Source: Chloroflexota bacterium (lineage in GTDB: Bacteria > Chloroflexota > UBA6077). From it: a DNA stretch of 5,468 nucleotides. Under the pieces are notes generated by a model. That model did not search any database and was not told the DNA's origin. It saw nothing but the letters and a program-made list of their open reading frames with translations. Positions 1 through 4,729 of the stretch are shown piece after piece. The DNA is taken from the NCBI GenBank assembly GCA_021788565.1, contig JAJYKO010000457.1, positions 1-5,468 of the forward strand, written 5' to 3'. Within the stretch, counting starts at the first letter, position 1. Each line of letters begins with the position of its first letter. A program made the translations under genes and the position numbers.

Positions 1-268
1 GACAGCCATTCGTCTTTCCAAGCAAACCATGCGTACCATCAAGCAGAACCTGTTCTGGGCGTTCTTCTACAACGTCGCGCTGATCCCGCTGGCCGCGGGG
101 GTGTGGTACCCCTTCTTCGGGATACTGCTGAACCCGATCTTCGCAGGCGTGGCCATGGCCACCTCCTCGGTGTCCGTGGTCAGCAACTCCTTGAGGCTGC
201 GCCGCTTCAAGGCGGCCCGGTGGTACGGCAAGAGAGTGAGGGGGCATGAGTCTATCGACGAAGGGTGA
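1..268 (+). CDS. copA: Copper-translocating P1B-type ATPase, C-terminal fragment
   Basis: This is the 3' end of a heavy-metal P-type ATPase; the first full codon is at position 2 and the gene begins outside the window. About 88 residues are visible. They start with the conserved stretch after the hinge domain ([19 protein letters not shown]) and contain the last two membrane helices. The first helix has FFYN (window residues 21-24), and the second has NP followed by MATSS (52-56) and [11 protein letters not shown]. In the family, YN in TM7 and MxxSS in TM8, together with CPC in TM6 (not visible here), mark copper(I) exporters of the P1B-1 class. The protein should pump Cu(I) out of the cytoplasm using ATP. 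A basic tail of about 20 residues follows the last helix. The stop codon lies inside a perfect palindrome. Copper specificity is well supported by these motifs, but the metal-binding N-terminus and ATP-binding domains cannot be seen. Confidence 0.93.
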   Translation, partial: TAIRLSKQTMRTIKQNLFWAFFYNVALIPLAAGVWYPFFGILLNPIFAGVAMATSSVSVVSNSLRLRRFKAARWYGKRVRGHESIDEG

Positions 269-276
269 TCACCCTT
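261..276. repeat. Perfect 16-bp palindrome over the ATPase stop codon
   Basis: AAGGGTGATCACCCTT is its own reverse complement. The TGA stop of the copper ATPase is at 266-268, so the palindrome straddles the end of the gene. As RNA it could form a 6-bp stem with a GATC loop, but no run of T follows, so it is a poor intrinsic terminator. It could equally be an operator for a dimeric regulator: a weak -10-like TAGAAT lies at 287-292, without a recognisable -35. The symmetry is seen directly; the function is unknown. Confidence 0.5.
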
Positions 277-499
277 GGGCGCTCCTTAGAATGCGCTGAG
301 AGACAGCAGCTGAGTCGGCTCCATCGGTGTTAAACTGGGGTCCAAGATGTGAGGGAGGATCCACTCCCTCCCCTCAGGAGGCACCGGCGAATGGTGTCGT
401 GCAGGCTCCACCTGATGATTGGGGGAGAACCTGGGGGGAGGAGGTGGCCCGACTCCCGACAGGAGGGTTTCTGGATAGTCAACTCTCTGTCTGCACGAG
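269..499 (+). other. Non-coding leader upstream of the ccdA operon
   Basis: No convincing gene lies here. The stretch is rich in G and C runs. It has one clear hairpin, GAGGGAG (351-357) with CTCCCTC (364-370) around a 6-base loop, not followed by a T run. A 12-base direct repeat, GAGGTGGCCCGA, occurs at 441-452 and again at 497-508, where the second copy spans the likely ccdA start. The only promoter-like hint is TAGAAT at 287-292. I compared the region with TPP, fluoride, glycine and cobalamin riboswitches from memory and found no convincing match. It may be the 5' untranslated leader of the operon, or simply a spacer read through from the ATPase gene. Confidence 0.4.
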
Positions 500-1252
500 G
501 TGGCCCGATTGAGCGAACTGGTCCCGCAGATCGGGTGGCTCGTGGCCTTTGGTGCCGGCCTGGTCTCCTTTCTCTCGCCGTGCGTTGCTCCACTGGTGCC
601 AGGCTACCTCTCCTACGTCTCGGGTGTCTCGGTGCAGGGCCTGTCCCAGCCACGGCCACGCCAGACCCGGCATCTCCTGCTCTCCTGCCTCCTCTTCGTA
701 CTGGGGTTCTCGCTGGTCTTCGTGGCCCTTGGCGCCTCGGCCTCCCTTCTCGGCGGCCTGCTCGAGGACTACCGCCGCGAGCTGAACCGGGCGGCGGGAG
801 GCGTGATGGTCCTGATGGGCCTCTTCGTGATGGGGGTCGCACGGCTGCCCGCGCTCTATCAGGAGAGGCGTTTTCACCTCGTTGGAGGTTCCTTCGGGCA
901 GGGCGGCACGGTTCTGCTGGGCATGGCCTTCGGCTTCGGTTGGACACCATGCGTGGGCCCAGTCCTGGCCTCGATCCTCTTCTACGCCGGGGGGGCGGAC
1001 ACGGCTACACAGGGTGCCATGCTGCTCTTTGCCTACTCCCTCGGACTGGGAGTGCCTTTCCTTGTGACGGGGCTAGCCTTCAGCCGGGCGATGGGGGCCC
1101 TCGGATGGGTTAAACGTCATTACCGGGCCATCCAGACGGTGAGTGGCGGTCTCCTGGTGGGAGTAGGCGTCCTCTTCCTGACCGATCGCTTCTTCTACTT
1201 CAGCATTCTGGCCCAGAAGATCTATTACACGCTGTTGTACCCCGTGAGGTGA
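500..1252 (+). CDS. ccdA: CcdA-type thiol:disulfide interchange membrane protein
   Basis: This protein carries reducing power from cytoplasmic thioredoxin across the membrane to thioredoxin-like proteins on the outer face. At 250 residues it is a normal length for CcdA, the short form of the DsbD membrane domain. The two family cysteine motifs are present: FLSPCVAPLVPGYLSYVSG (Cys28) and FGWTPCVGPVLASIL (Cys151), each in a hydrophobic helix flanked by prolines. About six membrane segments can be read. The GTG at 500 is used here. An in-frame stop at 476-478 limits the upstream choice. A TTG at 509, eight bases after GAGG (497-500), is a serious alternative with a better ribosome site and would remove only three residues. 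The next gene starts three bases after the stop, and its partner is a thioredoxin-like protein, as expected for this family. Identity is very secure; the exact start is not. Confidence 0.95.
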   Translation: MARLSELVPQIGWLVAFGAGLVSFLSPCVAPLVPGYLSYVSGVSVQGLSQPRPRQTRHLLLSCLLFVLGFSLVFVALGASASLLGGLLEDYRRELNRAAGGVMVLMGLFVMGVARLPALYQERRFHLVGGSFGQGGTVLLGMAFGFGWTPCVGPVLASILFYAGGADTATQGAMLLFAYSLGLGVPFLVTGLAFSRAMGALGWVKRHYRAIQTVSGGLLVGVGVLFLTDRFFYFSILAQKIYYTLLYPVR

Positions 1253-1255
1253 TAG

Positions 1256-1792
1256 ATGAGGAGATCGACCATTGGCGTGTTTCTCGGAGTAGTGGTGTTG
1301 ATGGCCCTCCTGGGCTACGGCCTGGTCCGTCTTAGCTCGGCCGCTCCTGCCAGCCCCAGTGAGCCGATAGCTCTCCGCTCGGGCAAGCAGGCGTCTGATT
1401 TCTCCATAAAGCTCTTCTCCGGTGACGGTTTCAGACTGTCGGATCAGCGCGGCAAGGTAGTCGTAGTGAATTTCTGGGCTTCGTGGTGCCCTCCATGCCG
1501 AGAGGAGGCCCCTGTTCTTGAGAGAGCCTGGCAAGCCTACAAGGACAAGGGGGTTGTCTTTGTGGGGGTGGACGTCTGGGACACCGAGAAGGACGCTCTC
1601 TCTTTCATTAAGGAATTCGGCATCACCTACTCAAACGGCCCGGACCCGAATGGGGAGATCGCCATCGATTACGGACTGACAGGAGTTCCCGAGACGTGGT
1701 TCATCGATCGAGAAGGCAGATTAGTGAGACGGTGGACCGGTGCACTCACCGACGAACAGATCACAGCCTTCATCGAGGAGGCACGACGATGA
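1256..1792 (+). CDS. Membrane-anchored TlpA/ResA/CcmG-like thioredoxin
   Basis: This is a thiol-disulfide oxidoreductase held on the outer face of the membrane. Residues about 6-25 form a single N-terminal membrane helix or uncleaved signal. The thioredoxin-like domain runs from about residue 45 to the end. The active site is WASWCPPC (Cys78 and Cys81), followed by REEAPVLE. The cis-proline loop is GVPETWFID (Pro145), matching the GxPET pattern of the TlpA/ResA/CcmG group. It should take electrons from CcdA and reduce disulfides in apocytochrome c haem sites or in copper-site assembly proteins. The ATG at 1256 has GAGG at 1246-1249, within the end of ccdA, and the 3' end overlaps ccmH by four bases (ATGA), so the genes are probably translationally coupled. 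ResA, TlpA and CcmG/DsbE cannot be separated by sequence alone; ccdA and ccmH as neighbours favour a CcmG-like role. Confidence 0.95.
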   Translation: MRRSTIGVFLGVVVLMALLGYGLVRLSSAAPASPSEPIALRSGKQASDFSIKLFSGDGFRLSDQRGKVVVVNFWASWCPPCREEAPVLERAWQAYKDKGVVFVGVDVWDTEKDALSFIKEFGITYSNGPDPNGEIAIDYGLTGVPETWFIDREGRLVRRWTGALTDEQITAFIEEARR

Positions 1793-2286
1793 GCGTCGGA
1801 GGACGTTGGACAACTATCGTCGCGATCGTGCTCGGGCTCATGTTGGTTCTCGGCTTCGCCTCGGTGGCAGCGGCGCAGACACCCACCGACGCAGAGGCTC
1901 ACGAGATCGCTAGTGACCTGAACTGTCCGGTCTGCAAGGGCGAGTCGGTGGCAGAGTCGACGGCCACTCTCGCCCAGGAGATGCGCTCTTTGATCCAAAA
2001 GAAACTGGAGCAAGGGGAGTCGCGCGAGGAGATCCTGCAGTACTTTGTCGACCGATATGGCGAGGGGATCCTACGCGACACGCCCAGAAGCGGCTTCAAT
2101 CTGGGCCTCTGGGTGCTCCCGGTTCTCGGCCTCATCGTGGGTTTCGGCGTGTCGGTGCGTGCTGCTTACGGTAGGAGGTCACGTCGTTCAGTCATTGCGT
2201 CGACAGAGCCGTCCGACCTCTCCGGCATGTCAGAGGAGGAACTGGCCAGGTACGAACGGCAGCTCGAAGAGGATCTCAGACCCTAA
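1789..2286 (+). CDS. ccmH: Cytochrome c-type biogenesis protein CcmH
   Basis: CcmH/CycL-family proteins keep apocytochrome c cysteines reduced and help present the CXXCH site to the haem lyase at the outer membrane face. The 165 residues begin with a signal-like helix (about 9-29, ending AAAQ). Then comes a three-helix domain with the redox motif LNCPVCKGESVAES (Cys46, Cys49). A GEGIL segment (91-95) precedes a second membrane helix at about 105-124. A short charged cytoplasmic tail ends in EELARYERQLEEDL. The family motif is usually LRCPxC; here Asn replaces Arg, while both cysteines are intact. An upstream in-frame ATG-free extension exists, but ATG 1789 is preferred because GAGGAGG lies at 1775-1781 with seven bases of spacing and the ATGA overlap couples it to the thioredoxin gene. 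No CcmF, CcmE or CcmABC genes lie in the window. Confidence 0.93.
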   Translation: MSVGGRWTTIVAIVLGLMLVLGFASVAAAQTPTDAEAHEIASDLNCPVCKGESVAESTATLAQEMRSLIQKKLEQGESREEILQYFVDRYGEGILRDTPRSGFNLGLWVLPVLGLIVGFGVSVRAAYGRRSRRSVIASTEPSDLSGMSEEELARYERQLEEDLRP

Positions 2287-2439
2287 GCCTGCTCACACGC
2301 TACCCTCAGCATATCCTCAGAAAGATCCGCTACGTTCGAGCTATCCCTACCGGGTCGAGCGTGATCGCCAGTTGGCGTCGAGAAGGCTCTAGCAAACGGC
2401 TCCGAGAAGTAGGAACGTTATTAGAGAGGAGATTGCACA

Positions 2440-2805
2440 ATGGGTTTGTTGAGTTGGCTCTTTGGAGGAGACGACAAAGAGGATCTGATGAAGGTGGGCG
2501 CAGGGGCGCGTCAGATGCAATCAGCGTCGATGCGGATGTCAGGGATGCAGGCCGAAAACGGCACGCAGATGCAGCACCCAGGGTCTATGTCGGAGATGAC
2601 TACGACAAAAGACCCTGTGTGCGGCATGGATGTGAACCCGGAGACCGCAGCGGCAACTTCTATTTACGACGGTACTACCTACTACTTCTGCGCTCCCAGA
2701 TGCAAGAAAGCCTTTGACGCGAACCCCACCATGTACCTGGGCGGCTTCGAGAAGATGACAGAGGGCACGCACGGCAGCAAGCACGGGGGCGGGTGCTGCT
2801 GCTAG
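2440..2805 (+). CDS. Small YHS-domain protein with Met-rich front and CCC tail
   Basis: The 121-residue protein has a YHS domain at about 55-103. Its core is KDPVCGMDV (Cys61) and YYFCAPRCKKAF (Cys84, Cys88), the cysteine pattern found in YHS domains of copper ATPases and of stand-alone metal-associated proteins. Before it, residues 17-53 carry eight methionines with low complexity (MQSASMRMSGMQ region). After it, the tail has His111 and His115 and ends GGGCCC (Cys119-121). All these groups can bind soft metals such as Cu(I). No signal peptide is obvious: the start MGLLSWLFGG is hydrophobic but short, followed by acidic residues, so it is likely cytoplasmic or loosely membrane-associated. The ATG at 2440 has AGAGGAG at 2425-2431, spaced eight bases. 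It lies 153 bases after ccmH; no clear promoter or terminator is seen in that gap. A role in copper binding or delivery is inferred from composition and neighbours. Confidence 0.88.
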   Translation: MGLLSWLFGGDDKEDLMKVGAGARQMQSASMRMSGMQAENGTQMQHPGSMSEMTTTKDPVCGMDVNPETAAATSIYDGTTYYFCAPRCKKAFDANPTMYLGGFEKMTEGTHGSKHGGGCCC

Positions 2806-2852
2806 AGAGCGTGACATATCCCGATCCTTGAGTTACACTGATTCCGATCGGT

Positions 2853-2936
2853 GGAGCTGAGGCTTTGGCCGAAGGAGCCGGCTGGAGCCTCAGCTTCTCG
2901 GTGACGGGGCCGTCACCGCAGAACGGCCCGGCTCCT
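2853..2936 (+). other. Candidate structured RNA or DNA element with pseudoknot
   Basis: Stem 1 pairs 2853-2871 with 2879-2897. Its core, AGCTGAGGCT (2855-2864) with AGCCTCAGCT (2886-2895), is perfect, and it extends inward through three G-U pairs to a 7-base loop, for 19 pairs in total. Stem 2 follows two bases later: CGGTGACGG (2899-2907) with CCGTCACCG (2910-2918), perfect over nine pairs. The loop of stem 1, AGGAGC (2873-2878), is complementary to GCTCCT (2931-2936), and the match extends to nine bases (2873-2881 with 2928-2936), so a pseudoknot or an alternative fold is possible. The heptamer CCGAAGG is repeated at 2869-2875 and 2938-2944. There is no T tract, so it is not a simple terminator for the YHS gene. 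I do not recognise the family; strand is uncertain because stems read the same on both strands apart from G-U pairs. Confidence 0.45.
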
Positions 2937-3113
2937 ACCGAAGGGAATCCCGACCCCAGAGACTCGTGACGAATTCGGGCCCAGCGGTCTGCCCTGCCGC
3001 AAGCGTGAGTCCCTGATCCCAACCCTATTCGTGGTAACGACGAAGCACCCCAAGCCAGCTGCCTCTCACGTCTGACCCCACGCGGGCGGTTCCCCGCTCG
3101 GATGCCCCCGGAA

Positions 3114-3171
3114 AATTCATCGAATCTTCACACCCACAGCACAAGTTCTTCACTCTCGCCCTCCATACTCT
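3114..3171 (+). promoter_or_regulatory. Phased 11-bp repeats and -10 element before SHOCT gene
   Basis: TCTTCAC occurs at 3125-3131 and again at 3147-3153, exactly 22 bases apart. Between them, in the same 11-base register, is the weaker ACAGCAC (3136-3142), and before them AATTCAT (3114-3120). Such 11-base direct repeats on one face of the helix are typical of OmpR/PhoB-family response regulators. TACTCT at 3166-3171 is a plausible -10; the position 17 bases upstream of it (3143-3148, AAGTTC) is a poor -35 and overlaps the last repeat, as in activator-dependent promoters. Transcription would start near 3178, about 20 bases before the ATG at 3198. The repeats are seen; the regulator class is inferred. 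Confidence 0.45.
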
Positions 3172-3183
3172 TATCAGAACGAA

Positions 3184-3205
3184 TGAGGACTAACCCCATG
3201 GAGGT
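3184..3205 (+). promoter_or_regulatory. Two competing ribosome binding sites for the SHOCT gene
   Basis: TGAGGA (3184-3189) is eight bases from ATG 3198. GGAGGT (3200-3205), a stronger match to the 16S tail, is seven bases from ATG 3213, which is followed by another ATG. Either start is usable; they differ by five residues (MEVMR). Confidence 0.55.
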
Positions 3206-3446
3206 AATGAGAATGATGGGATACGGTGGTTACGGCGGTATGTTCGGGTTCGGCGGGTTCGGCATGATCGTGAGTCTGCTGTTCCTGGTCGGGTTGGTTG
3301 TCCTGGTGGTTTGGGCGGTGCCACGCCTCCTACCGAGCCAACAGGCACCCATACAGGATACGGCGTTGGAGACCCTGAGGCGCCGCTACGCCAGCGGCGA
3401 GATCACCGATGCCGAATACCGGCAGGCCAAGGATGACCTGGCCTGA
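3198..3446 (+). CDS. Small membrane protein with C-terminal SHOCT domain
   Basis: The product is 82 residues. The N-terminus is glycine-, tyrosine- and methionine-rich (MMGYGGYGGMFGFGGFG), followed by one membrane helix at about residues 22-42 (IVSLLFLVGLVVLVVWAV). The last 30 residues are a SHOCT motif: ALETLRRRYASGEITDAEYRQAKDDL. SHOCT is a short C-terminal module found in many bacterial membrane proteins, thought to mediate oligomerisation; a precise role is not established. The start is 3198 or 3213, as judged by two ribosome sites; upstream in-frame codons from 3102 lack a site and are rejected. The gene lies 45 bases before the PepSY-repeat gene with no terminator between them, so the two are probably co-transcribed from the promoter with TTCA repeats. 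Similar SHOCT genes often occur near copper or envelope-stress genes, which fits this neighbourhood. Confidence 0.88.
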   Translation: MEVMRMMGYGGYGGMFGFGGFGMIVSLLFLVGLVVLVVWAVPRLLPSQQAPIQDTALETLRRRYASGEITDAEYRQAKDDLA

Positions 3447-3491
3447 CCGAGAGACGAGTGATAGAAAGCCAAGAAGGATAGGAGGACCACA

Positions 3492-4184
3492 ATGAGGACA
3501 CGAACCCTGGGAATTGTAGGTGGCATACTGCTGGCGGCGGCGCTGCTTATTGGGACCTTCGGCACGGTCATGGCGCAGGTGGGAGGACCGGGCGGTTCTG
3601 GATGGGGGCCTGGTGGGATGATGGGAGGCTTCGGCGGGGGGATGATGGGAGGCTGGTCGGGAAGCAGCGCCTCCCCCAGCGGCACTCCCCTCACCATAGC
3701 CCAGGCCAAGCAGGCTGTGGATGGCTACCTGGCATCATACGGCGATCCCAACCTGAAGATCAGCGAGGTGATGGAGTTCCAGGACAACTTCTACGCCATC
3801 GCCAGCGAGAAGGACACCGGCAAGGGAGCGATGGAGCTCCTGGTGAACAAGGTCACGGGGGCCGTCTTCCCCGAGTACGGGCCCAACATGATGTGGAACA
3901 GCAAGTACAGCCCCATGTCCCGCATGATGGGCGGGTATTGGGGAGGCGCACCGAGCGGGCAGGGCCAGGTGACGGCCGACCAGGCGAAATCCCTCGCCCA
4001 GAAGTGGCTGGATGCCAACATGTCGGGGAGCACCACGGGGGACATCGACACCTTCTACGGCTACTACACCCTCCACAGTGAGAAGGATGGCAAGATCACG
4101 GGGATGCTCTCGGTCAACGCCTACACCGGCCAGGTCTGGTACCACACCTGGCACGGGAACTTCATCCAGATGCAGGGCTACTAG
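3492..4184 (+). CDS. Secreted Met/Gly-rich protein with two PepSY-like repeats
   Basis: The 230-residue protein begins with a classical signal peptide: MRTRT, a hydrophobic stretch to about residue 23, and a cleavage site after VMA (28), leaving Gln29. A low-complexity linker (30-64) is full of Gly, Met and Trp (GGMMGGFGGGMMGGW). Two divergent repeats follow, at about 66-128 and 159-218. Each starts with xxQAK (Q71, Q164), then an aromatic pair before SEKD (105-108 and 196-199), then LxVNxxTGxV (118-125 and 208-215). This is the outline of PepSY-like domains, which bind or inhibit partner proteins outside the cytoplasm. A second Met/Gly patch (SRMMGGYWGG, 143-152) separates them, and the end has HTWHGNFIQM. 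There are no cysteines. AGGAGG at 3480-3485 supports ATG 3492. The Met and His clusters suggest periplasmic Cu(I)/Ag(I) binding, but this is inference; the domain call itself is fairly secure. Confidence 0.87.
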   Translation: MRTRTLGIVGGILLAAALLIGTFGTVMAQVGGPGGSGWGPGGMMGGFGGGMMGGWSGSSASPSGTPLTIAQAKQAVDGYLASYGDPNLKISEVMEFQDNFYAIASEKDTGKGAMELLVNKVTGAVFPEYGPNMMWNSKYSPMSRMMGGYWGGAPSGQGQVTADQAKSLAQKWLDANMSGSTTGDIDTFYGYYTLHSEKDGKITGMLSVNAYTGQVWYHTWHGNFIQMQGY

Positions 4185-4204
4185 CGGGGTAGCGGCAGCT
4201 CTGA

Positions 4205-4239
4205 CAAGGGGTGGGAGCGCAGAGAGCTCCCACCCCTTG
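4205..4239 (+). terminator. Intrinsic terminator-like hairpin after the PepSY gene
   Basis: A perfect 14-bp stem pairs 4205-4218 (CAAGGGGTGGGAGC) with 4226-4239 around a 7-base loop, 20 bases after the stop codon. The following bases (CATCTTGCCTC) are only modestly T-rich, so termination may be incomplete. It separates the SHOCT-PepSY unit from the cobalamin-controlled unit, which has its own promoter. Confidence 0.8.
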
Positions 4240-4317
4240 CATCTTGCCTCACACAAAAGGTTACCGCGCCGATCCTCTTCCCCACCCGCCACGTGGCTCG
4301 CTGTGCCATCTATTGGC

Positions 4318-4346
4318 TTGACTAAGAAACGAGAGCGGGCTAGTAT
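4318..4346 (+). promoter_or_regulatory. Sigma70-type promoter for the riboswitch transcript
   Basis: TTGACT (4318-4323) and TAGTAT (4341-4346) are separated by 17 bases, the optimal spacing for the housekeeping sigma factor. The -35 matches TTGACA at five of six positions and the -10 matches TATAAT at four of six. Transcription would begin near 4353, just before the riboswitch aptamer. It is the best promoter in the window. Confidence 0.75.
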
Positions 4347-4367
4347 GGCGCCAGATCGAATAGGAAG

Positions 4368-4483
4368 CGGCAATGGTGCCCCGCGAGGGGCCATGAGCGA
4401 AGCCGGTGAGAAGCCGGCACTGTCCCGCAACTGTGATGCGGCTGTAGACCACGGCCGATAAGTCAGGACGCCTGCCATTGTCG
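4368..4483 (+). promoter_or_regulatory. Cobalamin (vitamin B12) riboswitch aptamer
   Basis: The conserved blocks of the adenosylcobalamin-class aptamer occur in order: GGTGCC (4375-4380), CCGGTGAGAAGCCGGCACTG (4403-4422), CCCGCAACTGTGA (4424-4436) and the B12 box AAGTCAGGACGCCTGCC (4460-4476). The closing stem P1 is visible as CGGCAATGG (4368-4376) pairing with CCATTGTCG (4475-4483), with one G-U pair. The aptamer binds a cobalamin and, when occupied, should turn off the downstream gene. It sits directly after a good promoter and ahead of a terminator and a cobalt/nickel permease gene, so the control logic is feedback: enough B12, less cobalt uptake. Whether it prefers adenosyl-, methyl- or hydroxocobalamin cannot be told by reading. 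Confidence 0.95.
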
Positions 4484-4529
4484 GGTTACGTACGCCTCCG
4501 AGAGAGGGGAGTAGGCATTGGCAGTGAAC

Positions 4530-4570
4530 GAATCCCCCTTGTCCTCCCGCGGGCAGGGGGTTTCTGTTTG
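4530..4570 (+). terminator. Riboswitch expression-platform terminator
   Basis: GAATCCCCCT (4530-4539) pairs with AGGGGGTTTC (4555-4564) with a single T-T mismatch. The stem continues inward, past one bulged T, as GTCC (4541-4544) with GGGC (4551-4554), around the loop TCCCGC. The T-rich tract TTTCTGTTTG (4561-4570) overlaps the base of the stem and follows it. It lies 46 bases after the aptamer and 160 bases before the permease start, as expected for transcription attenuation. An alternative pairing, GAGGGGAG (4504-4511) with CTCCCCTC (4591-4598), encloses the terminator. Confidence 0.8.
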
Positions 4571-4729
4571 TAGGAGTTCATTCTCCTCCGCTCCCCTCGT
4601 CCCAGAGCACGGACCTCACGCTCTTTCCCAGTCGATCCTGCAGGTGAACTGCGCGTGTCGGTCGCTACTGCCGGCACCAGCTCGCCTGAGCGACGATGTC
4701 TGATCACCAAGGACCGAGGAGTGTACGAT

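Larger units (their letters stand above)
2806..3197 (+). other. Long non-coding gap between YHS and SHOCT genes
   Basis: I see no credible gene in these 392 bases. The first half contains a strongly folded segment (described separately at 2853-2936). A further small stem, GCGGG (3082-3086) with CCCGC (3093-3097), has no T run. The last 85 bases become much richer in A and T and hold the phased TTCA repeats and -10-like hexamer before the SHOCT gene. The open frame running into the SHOCT gene from 3102 has no ribosome site and atypical composition before 3198, so it is not counted as coding. Confidence 0.6.

Noticed and set aside
376..450. Riboswitch-like look of the ccdA leader (CACCTGATGATT, runs of G)
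   Set aside because: The fragment recalls TPP and fluoride riboswitch pieces, but the other conserved blocks of those families are absent.
330..950. Long open frame of 206 codons on the minus strand
   Set aside because: It is Arg/Pro-rich, lies opposite ccdA and its leader, and has no recognisable domain; it is a high-GC shadow of the real gene.
349..1113. Long plus-strand open frame of 254 codons overlapping ccdA
   Set aside because: Composition is rich in Arg, Gly and Pro with no domain, while the overlapping frame encodes a clear CcdA.
1696..1788. N-terminal extension of CcmH inside the thioredoxin gene
   Set aside because: It would overlap the thioredoxin gene by almost 100 bases; ATG 1789 has a strong ribosome site and starts a proper signal-like helix.
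2342..2356. Possible CsoR-type copper operator (ATCCC-TACC-GGGTC)
   Set aside because: The symmetry is only 3-4 base pairs and the sequence departs from known CsoR sites; too weak to annotate.
3102..3197. N-terminal extension of the SHOCT protein
   Set aside because: The extension is Ser/Thr/His-rich, lacks a ribosome site and would cover the phased repeats and the -10 element.
3735..4478. Minus-strand open frame of 247 codons
   Set aside because: It runs through the PepSY gene, the terminator and the cobalamin riboswitch on the other strand; no domain is recognisable.
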